From positions 1 through 64,000 of the forward strand of contig NZ_RQYM01000008.1 of assembly GCF_003859945.1 (NCBI RefSeq): DNA of 64,000 nt, read 5' to 3'. The notes under the pieces were generated by a model. The model searched no databases, was not told the origin of the DNA, and saw only the letters and a program-made list of their open reading frames with translations. Positions 43,157-51,959 of the stretch are shown here, one piece after another. The stretch's first letter is position 1. Every line of letters begins with the position of its first letter. The DNA is from Leucobacter sp. OH1287 (GTDB lineage: Bacteria; Actinomycetota; Actinomycetes; Actinomycetales; Microbacteriaceae). The translations under genes and the position numbers were made by a program.

Positions 43157-44155
43157 GTGGTGAAGGTGAATAGCGGCGAGCAAACAGTCGGTGAGATTGG
43201 TGAACTGGCGCTGCTTGATGTGATCCTCGCCGAATTAAAAACCCCAGACTGTGCAACGGTTGCAAACGGCGATGATGCCGCGGTGCTGCGACACAGCGGC
43301 GACACCGTGATCACAACGGACACGATGATTGAGGGGCCAGACTTCCGGCTCGACTGGCACACCGGTTTCGAGCTCGGGCAGAAACTTGCGGCAACGAACC
43401 TCGCAGACGTCGCCGCGATGGGGGCAACTCCGACCGTGCTAACCGTCGCAATCGCCTGCCCGCCCGAAACCAGGGTTGACTTCCTGCGGCAGATAGCGCG
43501 CGGTCTAACCCACGCCTGCGACCGGCTCGCGCCCGGAACTGCGGTTGTTGGCGGGGATCTCGCAACCGCGAAACAGCTTGTCTGCGCGGTCACAGCGCTC
43601 GGTGAGATGTGCGGCAGAAAACCGGTCACCAGGTCGGGTGCCAGGCCGGGAATGGTTATCGCCTACGCGGGGCTTCTCGGGCTCTCGGGTTACGGCCTGC
43701 AACTGCTCGCTGAACACGGCCGCCAGGAAGCCGAGCGGCTCTGCCCGCGGGCGCTTTACGAACACCTCACCCCGTCCGCTGCGGTGAGCGCGGGTGTGAC
43801 GGCCGCCGAGGCGGGCGCGGGCGCGATGCTCGATGTCTCAGACGGGCTGGTGCTTGACGCGGCAAGAATCACCAGGGCAAGCGGTGTGCGGGTGAGCCTC
43901 AGCAGCGAGCAGCTGCAGCGGGTTAACGCGGGGAGGGTGGATCCACCCGGGCCGCCCCTTAACAGCATGCTCTACGGCGGTGAGGATCACGGTATGCTCG
44001 CCTGTTTTCAGGCGGCGAGTGTGCCTCCCGAGTTCACCGTGATTGGGCAGATTATCGCGGGCAGACCGGCGGTTTTGCTCGACGGTGAGGAGCTTAGTGG
44101 GAGCGGCTGGGATCCGTTTCAAAACAGCGGAAACCTCAGCTCGCAGGCACCTTAG
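43157..44155 (+). CDS. thiL: Thiamine-monophosphate kinase
   Basis: Phosphorylates thiamine monophosphate to the active pyrophosphate. About 333 residues with GDDAAVLRHSGDTVITTDTM, NLADVAAMGATPT, VVGGDLATAKQ and MLDVSDGLVLDAARI. Start uncertain: GTG codons at 43157, 43160 and 43166 are all in frame, and the family part begins at VGEIGELALLD. Confidence 0.93.
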   Translation: MVKVNSGEQTVGEIGELALLDVILAELKTPDCATVANGDDAAVLRHSGDTVITTDTMIEGPDFRLDWHTGFELGQKLAATNLADVAAMGATPTVLTVAIACPPETRVDFLRQIARGLTHACDRLAPGTAVVGGDLATAKQLVCAVTALGEMCGRKPVTRSGARPGMVIAYAGLLGLSGYGLQLLAEHGRQEAERLCPRALYEHLTPSAAVSAGVTAAEAGAGAMLDVSDGLVLDAARITRASGVRVSLSSEQLQRVNAGRVDPPGPPLNSMLYGGEDHGMLACFQAASVPPEFTVIGQIIAGRPAVLLDGEELSGSGWDPFQNSGNLSSQAP

Positions 44156-44165
44156 GCAATAAAAT

Positions 44166-44195
44166 GCACATTTTGCAGTGTGTAACCGGTATTCT
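44166..44195 (+). promoter_or_regulatory. GCACATTTTGCAG site and -10 box before gabD
   Basis: GCACATTTTGCAG at 44166-44178 matches the sites upstream of the APC permease. TATTCT at 44190-44195 could be the -10, placing the site at about -35. Confidence 0.4.
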
Positions 44196-44241
44196 TGATT
44201 ACGTTGCATGTGCTTAATCAAATTATTTGAAAGGAAGTGAG

Positions 44242-45711
44242 ATGGCACTTACCCAGCAGGAGAAAGAGCTGCTAGAACGCGTTGAAGGTCGCCTCGCAAT
44301 CGGTGGCGAGTGGGTTGACGCTGAAGACGGCGGCACCCTGGATGTTTTTGATCCAGCAACCGGCGAGCTGCTGAAGAGCATCGCGGATGCGACAGTTGCT
44401 GACGCGGAGCGGGCACTTGACGCGGCCGTTGCAGCTCAGGCTGAATGGGCTAAAACTCCTGCGCGCCAGCGCTCACAGATTCTGCGCACCGCGTTCGACC
44501 TGCTGCAGGAGAAGCGTGATGACTTCGCACTGCTGATGACCCTGGAAATGGGTAAGCCACTCGCTGAGGCAAACGGTGAGGTCACCTACGGCGGTGAGTT
44601 CCTGCGCTGGTTCTCTGAGGAGGCTGTGCGGATCGGCGGTCGTTTCGGCCAGAACCCAGAGGGCACCGGTGACATGATCGTCTCCAAGCTGCCTGTTGGC
44701 CCATGCTACTTCATCACCCCGTGGAATTTCCCACTGGCGATGGCAACCCGCAAGATCGCGCCAGCGCTCGCAGCCGGTTGTACTGTCGTTATCAAACCAG
44801 CGGCTCTCACCCCGCTGACAACCATCTACTTCCAGCAGCTGCTTGAGGAGGCTGGCCTGCCAGCGGGTGTTGTAAACGTTGTGCAGACAAGCCGTTCAAG
44901 CGCACAGTCAGCAACCCTGCTCGCAGACACCCGTCTGCGCAAGCTCAGCTTCACCGGCTCAACCCCGGTTGGCGTGAAACTGCTTGAGGCAGCCGCCAAG
45001 AACGTGCTGCGCACCTCAATGGAGCTCGGCGGTAACGCACCTCTGATCGTTTTTGATGATGCCGACGTTGACACCGCGATCGAGGGTATCCTCGCCGCGA
45101 AGTTCCGCAACATCGGCCAGGCCTGCACCGCCGCTAACCGCATCTACGTGCAGGAGGGTATCGCCGACGAGATCGCTTCCCGCCTGTCAGAGCGTGTTTC
45201 TGCGATGAAGGTTGGCCGCGGTACCGAGGAGGGCGTACAGATCGGTGCGCTCGTTGAGCGGAAGGCTGTTGACAATGTGCAGCGTCTCGTTGCTGACGCA
45301 CGGGATCGCGGCGCAGACGTGCTCACCGGCGGTAACGCGCTGGAGGGAGAGGGCTGCTTCTTCGAGCCAACCGTTGTTGACAAGCTGACAACCGAGGCCG
45401 CTATGGTGCAGGAGGAAATCTTCGGCCCTGTTCTCGGTATTGTCCGTTTCAAGACCGAGCAGGAGGCAATCGACCTCGCAAACGACACCGAGTACGGACT
45501 CGCAAGCTACGTCTTCACCGAGAACCTCGCCCGTGCACAGCGCATGATCACCGAGATTCAGGCGGGTATGATGGCGGTTAACGCGGGCGTTATGTCAAAC
45601 GCTGCTGCGCCGTTCGGTGGCATCAAGCAGTCCGGCATCGGCCGCGAGGGCAGCCACGAGGGTATCGAAGAGTTCCTGTCAACCAAGTACACCTTCATCC
45701 CTAACCGCTAG
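44242..45711 (+). CDS. gabD: NAD(P)-dependent succinate-semialdehyde dehydrogenase
   Basis: Oxidises succinate semialdehyde to succinate, the last step of GABA use. 489 residues with the aldehyde dehydrogenase core: [50 protein letters not shown] (catalytic Glu), the catalytic Cys in [14 protein letters not shown], and [14 protein letters not shown] at 44242 behind AAAGGAAG. It breaks the usual thiL-recG order, so was probably inserted here. The exact aldehyde is inferred from overall resemblance. Confidence 0.88.
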   Translation: MALTQQEKELLERVEGRLAIGGEWVDAEDGGTLDVFDPATGELLKSIADATVADAERALDAAVAAQAEWAKTPARQRSQILRTAFDLLQEKRDDFALLMTLEMGKPLAEANGEVTYGGEFLRWFSEEAVRIGGRFGQNPEGTGDMIVSKLPVGPCYFITPWNFPLAMATRKIAPALAAGCTVVIKPAALTPLTTIYFQQLLEEAGLPAGVVNVVQTSRSSAQSATLLADTRLRKLSFTGSTPVGVKLLEAAAKNVLRTSMELGGNAPLIVFDDADVDTAIEGILAAKFRNIGQACTAANRIYVQEGIADEIASRLSERVSAMKVGRGTEEGVQIGALVERKAVDNVQRLVADARDRGADVLTGGNALEGEGCFFEPTVVDKLTTEAAMVQEEIFGPVLGIVRFKTEQEAIDLANDTEYGLASYVFTENLARAQRMITEIQAGMMAVNAGVMSNAAAPFGGIKQSGIGREGSHEGIEEFLSTKYTFIPNR

Positions 45712-45750
45712 GCCAGCCTAGCCAGTTTTGGCGGGTGGACCCCGCCACGG

Positions 45751-45812
45751 CGCTCCCCGTTAAGCTTCAGCACCGTATTTGGTGCGGCGCTTAGCGGGGA
45801 GCGTTTGCTTTG
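45751..45812 (+). terminator. Terminator after gabD
   Basis: CGCTCCCCG-TTAAGC pairs with GCTTAG-CGGGGAGCG around an inner hairpin, followed by a T-rich stretch. Confidence 0.7.
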
Positions 45813-45831
45813 TTGCCGGGGTGCGCGGCCG

Positions 45832-45916
45832 GGCGCGGCTAGTCGCGTTCGCGGGGTCGGGCCGCAGGGCGCTGTGCTGGTGGGTTTTGTTGTTTTGCTG
45901 CGGCGCGGCTAGTCGC
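45832..45916. repeat. 15-bp direct repeat across the rsmD stop
   Basis: GGCGCGGCTAGTCGC occurs at 45832-45846 and 45902-45916; the second copy contains the rsmD stop codon. Confidence 0.85.
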
Positions 45917-46487
45917 CCGCCGGCTCATACCACCAGCAGGTGGTCTCACCGTATTTCGCGTGCTTTACGGGCCTTAACCCAGCAGGCACCCGCGGTTCCG
46001 GGCTGCGACTGTCGCGCTCCACAAGCACACAGGCGTCGGCGGTGAGGTGCGGCAGCAGCGCCGTCAGATTGGCGGTGATAACATCCTCAGTAAAGTCGTA
46101 GGGTGGATCAATAAACACAACGTCGTAGGCGGATCCCCCATAGCCCTCTAGGTAGCTTTGGACGTCGCGCTGGTGGGCTGTTGCCGTTGCGCTAACCTCG
46201 GCGGCCTGCAGCGCCTTCTGCACGGCAGCCGTGTTCGCGGTAATGATTTTCACCGCTCCGGGGTGTTTTTCGACGAGGTCGGCGTGGGCAGCGCCGCGGC
46301 TGAGTGCCTCCAGCCCGAGCGCGCCGGATCCGGCATAGAGGTCGAGCACCCGGGTGTCTGTGACAAAACCCCACGAATCGAGGGTTGAGAAGATCGCCTC
46401 GCGCACCTTGTCGCTGGTTGGGCGGGTGCCGCGCGGCGGAACTGTCAGGCGGATGGATCCTGCCGCCCCCGAAATTATTCGTGTCAC
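45909..46487 (-). CDS. rsmD: 16S rRNA (guanine(966)-N(2))-methyltransferase
   Basis: Methylates G966 of 16S rRNA. 192 residues: the TSDKVREAIFSTL start motif, SAM-binding VLDLYAGSGALGLEALSRG, and the catalytic FIDPPYDF. GTG at 46485-46487 with a -10 TAGAAT 6 bases upstream, so the mRNA is probably leaderless. Divergent from recG. Confidence 0.95.
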   Translation of the reverse strand: MTRIISGAAGSIRLTVPPRGTRPTSDKVREAIFSTLDSWGFVTDTRVLDLYAGSGALGLEALSRGAAHADLVEKHPGAVKIITANTAAVQKALQAAEVSATATAHQRDVQSYLEGYGGSAYDVVFIDPPYDFTEDVITANLTALLPHLTADACVLVERDSRSPEPRVPAGLRPVKHAKYGETTCWWYEPAGD

Positions 46488-46493
46488 ACTACA

Positions 46494-46499
46494 ATTCTA
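46494..46499 (-). promoter_or_regulatory. -10 box TAGAAT, leaderless rsmD
   Basis: TAGAAT ends exactly 6 bases before the rsmD GTG, and no ribosome site is present. Confidence 0.55.
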
Positions 46500-46546
46500 G
46501 TGAAATCGGCGCGGTTTGCGTCCCGGTTTGCTACAGTTAGTCTCAG

Positions 46547-48706
46547 ATGATTTCCCTTGATTCGCCGCTCAGTCAGGCGCTGCCGGAGAAAACCGCGGCA
46601 GCGTTCAAAAAAGCGTTTGACTATCAGAGCGTGCGCGATCTGCTGGAGCACTATCCTCGCCGCTACACAAAACGCGGTGAGTTGACGCCGCTGGAGTCAC
46701 TGCCGCTGGGGGAGCACGTCACCGTTGTTGCGCAGGTGCTTGATGTGCAGAGCAGGCGGATGCAGAGCCGCGGCGGCACACTGTTGACGGCGCGGATCAC
46801 CGACGGCACCGGCTATATGACGCTCACCTTCTTCAACCAGCCGTGGCGGGAAAAGGATCTGCGCCCCGGCAGGCACGGGCAGTTCGCGGGCAAGGTGAAA
46901 AGCTATCGCGGCACCCTGCAGCTGCAAAACCCCGAGTATCAGATGTTCACGAGCGAGGAAGAGCCGGAGGCAGCGGGTGTTGACCGGGAGGCTTTGCGTC
47001 AGGCGGCCGCGCTCGCGTTCTCACGCAAACCGATTCCCACCTACGCGGCAACCGGCACGCTGCCCACCTGGGTTATCGCGAAGCACATCACCGCGGTGCT
47101 TGAGCAGCTGCCTGAGCAGGCGGATCCGCTACCCTGGGAGGTCTGCGAGCATGCGGGCGTGATCAGCTATGACGCGGCGCTTAGGCAGATCCACACCCCG
47201 GAGAGTGACGCCGAGTGGCAAGCGGCGACCGAGTCGTTGAAGTTTCGGGAGGCCTTTGAGCTGCAGCTCGCGTTCGGGGTGCGCGCAGCGGGTTTGAAGC
47301 AGCAGCGGGCGGTTGCCAGGCCGCTCGGTGAGGGATCGCTGTTAAAGCGGCTCGATGCGCAGTTGCCGTACCAGTTGACGGGGGATCAGCGGCGGGCTGG
47401 CGAGATTTTCGCGGCGGAGTTGGCGCGTGACTATCCGATGCACAGGCTTTTGCAGGGCGAGGTTGGATCCGGGAAAACCCTTGTGGCGCTGCGGGCGATG
47501 CTGCAGGTTGCTGAGACGGGCGGCCAGAGTGCGCTGCTCGCGCCAACCGAGGTGCTCGCGGCCCAGCATTTTCAGTCGATTACGGAGCTGCTCGGTGAGG
47601 AACTAACCGCCCAACTGAAACCGCGCCTGATCACCGGCCAGATGTCGCAGCGGGAGCGGAAGGCGGCGCTGCTCGACGTTGCCGCCGGGGTTTCGCTGCT
47701 GGTGGTTGGCACGCACGCGCTGTTTAGCGAGAGCACCGTGTTTGCGGATCTCGCGCTCACCGTTATTGATGAGCAGCACCGTTTCGGGGTTGAGCAGCGG
47801 GAGGCGCTCAGGCAGAAGGGTTCCGCAGCGCCGCACCTGCTGGCGATGACGGCGACACCGATCCCGCGGACGGTTGCGCTCGCCGTGTTTGGTGATCTGG
47901 AGGTGACGACGATTAGGGAGCTGCCGCCCGGTCGCGCCGGGATCAGCAGTTTTGCCGTGCAGGTTTTTGAGCAGCCACACCTGGAGGCGCGCGCCTGGCA
48001 GCGTGCCCGTGAGGAGATCGCTGCAGGCCGGCAGGTTTATGTTGTCTGCCCCGCAATCTCGGCAGCGGAGGAGTCCCAGGAAGGAACAGCGGAGCGCGGC
48101 AGAGCGGGCGTTGAGCAGGTCGCCGAGCAGCTGCGGCGGCGGCCAGACTATGCGGGTGTGCGGATCGGAATCCTCACCGGTGCTCTTTTAAGCGCCGAAA
48201 AAGATGCGGTGATGGCGAAGTTTGCCGCCGGTGAACTGGATCTTTTGGTTGCGACGACGGTGATTGAGGTCGGTGTTAACGTGCCGAACGCGACCGCGAT
48301 GCTGGTTTTGGAGGCGGACCGTTTCGGGGTTTCGCAGCTGCACCAGCTGCGCGGCCGGGTTGGTCGCGGCAGCCACGCCGGTATCTGCCTTTTGCTGACA
48401 ACCGCCCCGCTGCAGTCAACCGCGTGGGAGCGGGTTGCCGCGGTCGCCGAAACAACCGACGGTTTCGCGCTCGCCGAGATCGACCTGGAACAGCGACGCG
48501 AGGGAGATATCCTCGGAACAGCCCAGTCAGGCGGCAAGTCTACACTGAAACTGCTGCGTGTCACCCGCGATGGCGAGGTGATTGCTGCGGCCCGCAACGC
48601 CGCTGAGGCGCTGCTCAGTGCGGATCCGCACCTGGCAAAACACGCTGAACTCAGGCGGTGGATTAGCGAGCGACAGCCGGAGTTAACAGCGCTCGCTAAG
48701 TCGTAG
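46547..48706 (+). CDS. recG: ATP-dependent DNA helicase RecG
   Basis: Reverses stalled forks and processes Holliday junctions. 719 residues: an N-terminal wedge/OB domain (FFNQPWREKDLRPGRHGQFA), Walker A LLQGEVGSGKTLVALRAML, the motif II DEQHRFGVEQR, AMTATPIPRT (motif III), ATTVIEVGVNVPNAT and HQLRGRVGRG (motif VI). The length is near the family norm. Short divergent promoter region shared with rsmD. Confidence 0.96.
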   Translation: MISLDSPLSQALPEKTAAAFKKAFDYQSVRDLLEHYPRRYTKRGELTPLESLPLGEHVTVVAQVLDVQSRRMQSRGGTLLTARITDGTGYMTLTFFNQPWREKDLRPGRHGQFAGKVKSYRGTLQLQNPEYQMFTSEEEPEAAGVDREALRQAAALAFSRKPIPTYAATGTLPTWVIAKHITAVLEQLPEQADPLPWEVCEHAGVISYDAALRQIHTPESDAEWQAATESLKFREAFELQLAFGVRAAGLKQQRAVARPLGEGSLLKRLDAQLPYQLTGDQRRAGEIFAAELARDYPMHRLLQGEVGSGKTLVALRAMLQVAETGGQSALLAPTEVLAAQHFQSITELLGEELTAQLKPRLITGQMSQRERKAALLDVAAGVSLLVVGTHALFSESTVFADLALTVIDEQHRFGVEQREALRQKGSAAPHLLAMTATPIPRTVALAVFGDLEVTTIRELPPGRAGISSFAVQVFEQPHLEARAWQRAREEIAAGRQVYVVCPAISAAEESQEGTAERGRAGVEQVAEQLRRRPDYAGVRIGILTGALLSAEKDAVMAKFAAGELDLLVATTVIEVGVNVPNATAMLVLEADRFGVSQLHQLRGRVGRGSHAGICLLLTTAPLQSTAWERVAAVAETTDGFALAEIDLEQRREGDILGTAQSGGKSTLKLLRVTRDGEVIAAARNAAEALLSADPHLAKHAELRRWISERQPELTALAKS

Positions 48707-48710
48707 CGGA

Positions 48711-48716
48711 TAAGCT
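48711..48716 (+). promoter_or_regulatory. -10-like TAAGCT before coaD
   Basis: TAAGCT ends 7 bases before the coaD ATG, in the 17-bp gap after recG. Confidence 0.35.
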
Positions 48717-48723
48717 TAAAGCT

Positions 48724-49311
48724 ATGGCAAAACTAGCGGTTATTCCCGGCTCATTTAACCCCGTCACAAGGGGGCACCTCGATGTGATTGTGCGGGCAAC
48801 AGGGCTGTTTGAGCGGGTGCAGGTGGTTGTTGTGCACAACCCCGAAAAGCAGGGGCTGATTAGCATTGCGGATCGCGTCAGCCTGCTCGTTGAGTCGCTT
48901 GCTGCCGAGGGGATTAGGGTGCAGCGGGAGCGGCCGGGCGAGAGCGCCGAAGCCGCCGGGGCTGACGCGCTCGCCGGGGCTGACGCGCTCGCCGCTGGGG
49001 TGGATCCGGGCGTCGTCGGTGTTGTTAGCGTCGCTGAGCTTTCGAGCGGCCTGCTGGTTGAGCACTGTCAGCGGGTTAACGCGGACGTTATTGTCAAGGG
49101 TGTGCGATCGCAGCTCGACCTCGCCTACGAGCAGCCGATGGCGCTGATGAACCGCGAGATGACCGGGATTGAGACGCTGTTTTTGCTGCCGGATCCGGCG
49201 TACGCCCACATCTCCAGCACGCTGGTAAGGCAGATCGCCGCGAGCGAGCAGAGTCTTGATCCCTATGTGCCCGAGCCGGTTGCGCGGTACCTGCAGCAGC
49301 GGCGCGGCTGA
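48724..49311 (+). CDS. coaD: Phosphopantetheine adenylyltransferase with an alanine-rich insertion
   Basis: Fourth step of coenzyme A synthesis. The nucleotidyltransferase motif is PGSFNPVTRGHLDVI, with VVVHNPEKQG, DVIVKGVRSQLDLAYE and HISSTLVRQIA later. At 195 residues it is about 35 longer than usual: residues about 70-100 (ESAEAAGADALAGADALAAG) are an Ala/Gly/Asp-rich insertion with an exact internal repeat, GADALAGADALA. The catalytic parts look whole. Its last bases start a 12-13-bp tandem repeat array. Confidence 0.93.
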   Translation: MAKLAVIPGSFNPVTRGHLDVIVRATGLFERVQVVVVHNPEKQGLISIADRVSLLVESLAAEGIRVQRERPGESAEAAGADALAGADALAAGVDPGVVGVVSVAELSSGLLVEHCQRVNADVIVKGVRSQLDLAYEQPMALMNREMTGIETLFLLPDPAYAHISSTLVRQIAASEQSLDPYVPEPVARYLQQRRG

Positions 49312-49382
49312 AGGCCCGGCTAAAAGCGCGGCTAAAAGCGCGGCTGAAAGGCGCGGCTGAAGGCCCGGCTGAAAGGCCCGGC
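49302..49382 (+). repeat. Minisatellite of 12-13-bp units from the coaD stop onward
   Basis: Six full units and one partial of GCGCGGCTGAAAG / GCCCGGCTGAAG type begin at 49302, 49314, 49326, 49338, 49351, 49363 and 49376. The first unit contains the coaD TGA. Confidence 0.9.
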
Positions 49383-49405
49383 GCGCGCGAGATTATAAAA
49401 GCGGC

Positions 49406-49411
49406 TAAGAT
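49406..49411 (+). promoter_or_regulatory. -10 box TAAGAT, leaderless DUF177 gene
   Basis: TAAGAT ends 6 bases before GTG 49418, following the repeat array. Confidence 0.5.
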
Positions 49412-49417
49412 AGACGG

Positions 49418-49954
49418 GTGAATAAAACGTCAAAAATGCTCCTGAACGTGCGCGACCTTGTGCACCGTCCGGGGGAGATGCGGGAGCTGCAGCAGGAGTA
49501 TGTGCTGGCTGAGCCGTGGGGTGAGGGTCTGGCGGCTGTTGCTGCTGGATCCACCATCGCCGTTAACGGTCGCGCAGAGTCTGTTCACGAGGGGATTTTG
49601 CTCACCGGGGACGCAGCAACCGAGTTTGACGCAGAGTGCGGCAGGTGCCTGCAACACTTCACAGAAACGCTTCAAGTCGACTTTACCGAGCTTTTCGCGT
49701 ATAATCCTACGGAGGCCGATGAATACGGGGTTCACGGTGATCACGTGAACCTTGAACCCCCGCTGCGGGACGCAATTGTGCTTGCACTACCGTTCCAGCC
49801 GGTGTGTCGTGCTGACTGTTTTGGGCTTGATCCAGACAGTGGCGAGCGACTCACTTCAGAAGCAGCAGCCGAAGCAACTCCCGCGGTTGATCCCCGCTGG
49901 GCTGCCCTGGCTGGTTTTTCGGTTGACAATGACAAATCAGGTGCTGAACACTAA
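49418..49954 (+). CDS. DUF177/YceD family protein
   Basis: 178 residues. The family has a conserved link to rpmF and a suggested role in 23S rRNA accumulation. Cys pairs are in FDAECGRCLQHF and FQPVCRADCFGLDPDSGERL, a likely metal site. An acidic middle (FAYNPTEADEY) separates them. GTG start. rpmF follows after 51 bp, the usual pairing. Confidence 0.92.
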   Translation: MNKTSKMLLNVRDLVHRPGEMRELQQEYVLAEPWGEGLAAVAAGSTIAVNGRAESVHEGILLTGDAATEFDAECGRCLQHFTETLQVDFTELFAYNPTEADEYGVHGDHVNLEPPLRDAIVLALPFQPVCRADCFGLDPDSGERLTSEAAAEATPAVDPRWAALAGFSVDNDKSGAEH

Positions 49955-50005
49955 ACCGCCAAACAGGCGCGCCAAGATTCAGCAGTAAGACAAGAAAGAG
50001 ACACC

Positions 50006-50209
50006 ATGGCAGTTCCAAAGCGTAAAATGTCACGCTCGAACACCCGTCACCGTCGCTCACAGTGGAAAGCAAGCGCACCAGCGCTTGTAAAGACCGTTGA
50101 GAACGGCCGCACCGTTTACAGCCTGCCTCACCGCGCACGCGTTGTTGAGGATGCTCAGGGCACTCCGCTGTTCCTGGAGTACAAGGGACGTCGCGTAGCT
50201 GACGCCTAA
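50006..50209 (+). CDS. rpmF: 50S ribosomal protein L32
   Basis: 67 residues: [20 protein letters not shown] is the L32 start. The four zinc-binding cysteines of the C+ form are absent, so this is a zinc-free L32. ATG behind AAGAAAGAGA. Confidence 0.97.
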   Translation: MAVPKRKMSRSNTRHRRSQWKASAPALVKTVENGRTVYSLPHRARVVEDAQGTPLFLEYKGRRVADA

Positions 50210-50237
50210 CGGTTAAACTGACGTTAAAACGATCAGA

Positions 50238-50972
50238 GTGACGAAAAAAACTCAAAAAAAACTGCCTGACGCAGCGGCTGAGCCCGCCGACGCGGGCAGT
50301 TTTTTTGCTAACTACGGCATTACCGTTGACCCGGAGCTGCTAGAGATCGCGCTCACTCACCGCTCCTGGGCGGCCGAGCACCGCGGCGCGCAGCACAATG
50401 AGCGGCTGGAGTTCCTTGGCGACTCCGTGCTCGGTTTCGCTATCGCCGCTAAACTGTACGCAGATTTTCCAAATGTGCGAGAAGAGGATCTGTCGAAGCG
50501 CAGGTCCGCGGTTGTATCAACCGTTGCGCTCGCACAAACCGCCAGACGGATCGGGCTCGGCAAGTACCTAAAGCTCGGCCGCGGCGAGATACTAACCGGT
50601 GGCAGCGATAAAGACTCGATCCTTGCGGACACCGTTGAGGCGCTGATCGGCGCAGTCTATCTCTCGAACGACACGAAAACCGCTGTCGATTTTGTGCTGC
50701 AGCTGCTCGCGCCGCTGCTCGCCGATATTGACGCTCTCACCGAGATGATGGATCCAAAAACCACGCTGCAGGAGCTCGCGGTGAAACGTGACTCGCCGCC
50801 CCCGCAGTATGAGCTGACCTCAACCGGCCCAGACCACAATCGCCGCTACACAGCGACCGTTTCGCTCTTGGGTGTCACCTGCTCGGGCGAGGGCACAAGC
50901 AAAAAAGCCGCCGAGCTCGCTGCGGCGAGAAGAGCCGTGATCCGCCTCACCAAACTGCAGAGCGATGCCTGA
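50238..50972 (+). CDS. rnc: Ribonuclease III
   Basis: Cleaves double-stranded RNA in rRNA and mRNA processing. 244 residues with the signature NERLEFLGDSVLGFAIA, DTVEALIGAVYLS (metal-binding acidic residues) and a C-terminal dsRNA-binding domain from about 165 (TLQELAVKRDSPPPQYELTS, SKKAAELAAARRAVIRL). GTG start; its last 8 bases overlap mutM. Confidence 0.96.
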   Translation: MTKKTQKKLPDAAAEPADAGSFFANYGITVDPELLEIALTHRSWAAEHRGAQHNERLEFLGDSVLGFAIAAKLYADFPNVREEDLSKRRSAVVSTVALAQTARRIGLGKYLKLGRGEILTGGSDKDSILADTVEALIGAVYLSNDTKTAVDFVLQLLAPLLADIDALTEMMDPKTTLQELAVKRDSPPPQYELTSTGPDHNRRYTATVSLLGVTCSGEGTSKKAAELAAARRAVIRLTKLQSDA

Positions 50973-51942
50973 ACTACCCGAGGTTGAAGTTGTTAGGGCG
51001 GGGCTTGCACCCGCGGTTAACGGCGCAACCGTGACCGGCGTTGAGGTGTTTGACGCGCGGTCGCTGAAACGACACATCAGCCTGATTGAGCAGCAGTCCG
51101 GCGAGATCGCTCAGGGGCACGGCAGAACCCTCGACGCGGCAACCCAGCAGCTGCGCGCGGCCGATTTTGAGAAGCGGCTAACCGGTGTGACACTCGGGCC
51201 GGCGGTTAGGCGCGGCAAGTTTTTGTGGATCCACATCGAGGGCAGTTCGTCGGTTCTGTTCGGGCACCTGGCGATGAGCGGCCAGCTGCTGCTGCGCGGC
51301 ATTGACGCGCCGGACGATAAAAACGTGCGGATCCGTATCTGGCTAAACCACCCGGTGCACGGCGAATTGCGGATCGATTTTGCCGATCAACGCCGTTTCG
51401 GTTCGCTCGCAATTGACGAGCTGGTGGCAACCGACGACAGTCACCCCGGCGGCCTTGGCACTGAGCTGCCGCTGATCCCACAGCAGGCGGGGCATATTGC
51501 GCGGGATCCGCTCGACCCGGCGTTCCAGCAGGATGCTGCCGTGCGGGGGCTGAGGCAGAAGTCGCTGCCGATTAAAATGGCGCTGCTTGACCAGCGGATC
51601 CTCAGCGGGGTTGGCAACATCTATGCTGACGAGGCTTTGTGGGCGGCGCGGATCCACCCGGAACTGCCCGCGAACCAGGTTTCGGCAAAGCGGCTGAATG
51701 AGCTGCTGACGGCGGTGCAGTTTGTGTTTCAGAAGGCGCTCGCGGAGGGCGGCACAAGCTTTGACGCGCAGTATGTGAACGTTAACGGCGAGGCGGGCTA
51801 TTTTGCGCACTCGCTGAACGCTTACGGCCGCAGCGGGAAACCGTGTAACAGGTGCGGGGAGACGCTGAAACGCAGCGAGGTTATCGACAGATCGAGTGTT
51901 TTCTGCCCGGTCTGCCAGGCAAAACGCCGTAGGCGGGGTTAG
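50965..51942 (+). CDS. mutM: Formamidopyrimidine-DNA glycosylase
   Basis: Removes 8-oxoguanine and FapyG. 325 residues starting MPELPEVEVVRAGL with the catalytic Pro2 and Glu3; the beta-zone RRGKFLWIHIE; GVGNIYADEALWAARIHP; and the C-terminal zinc finger CNRCGETLKR ... CPVCQ. About 30 residues longer than usual through an insertion near residue 45-60 (EQQSGEIAQGHGRTLDAATQ). Confidence 0.96.
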   Translation: MPELPEVEVVRAGLAPAVNGATVTGVEVFDARSLKRHISLIEQQSGEIAQGHGRTLDAATQQLRAADFEKRLTGVTLGPAVRRGKFLWIHIEGSSSVLFGHLAMSGQLLLRGIDAPDDKNVRIRIWLNHPVHGELRIDFADQRRFGSLAIDELVATDDSHPGGLGTELPLIPQQAGHIARDPLDPAFQQDAAVRGLRQKSLPIKMALLDQRILSGVGNIYADEALWAARIHPELPANQVSAKRLNELLTAVQFVFQKALAEGGTSFDAQYVNVNGEAGYFAHSLNAYGRSGKPCNRCGETLKRSEVIDRSSVFCPVCQAKRRRRG

Positions 51943-51959
51943 GCAGCGGGGGCGAAGCC

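Noticed and set aside
50250-50270. A-rich slippery sequence at the start of rnc as programmed frameshift
   Set aside because: The frame is intact through the run and Lys-rich starts are common.
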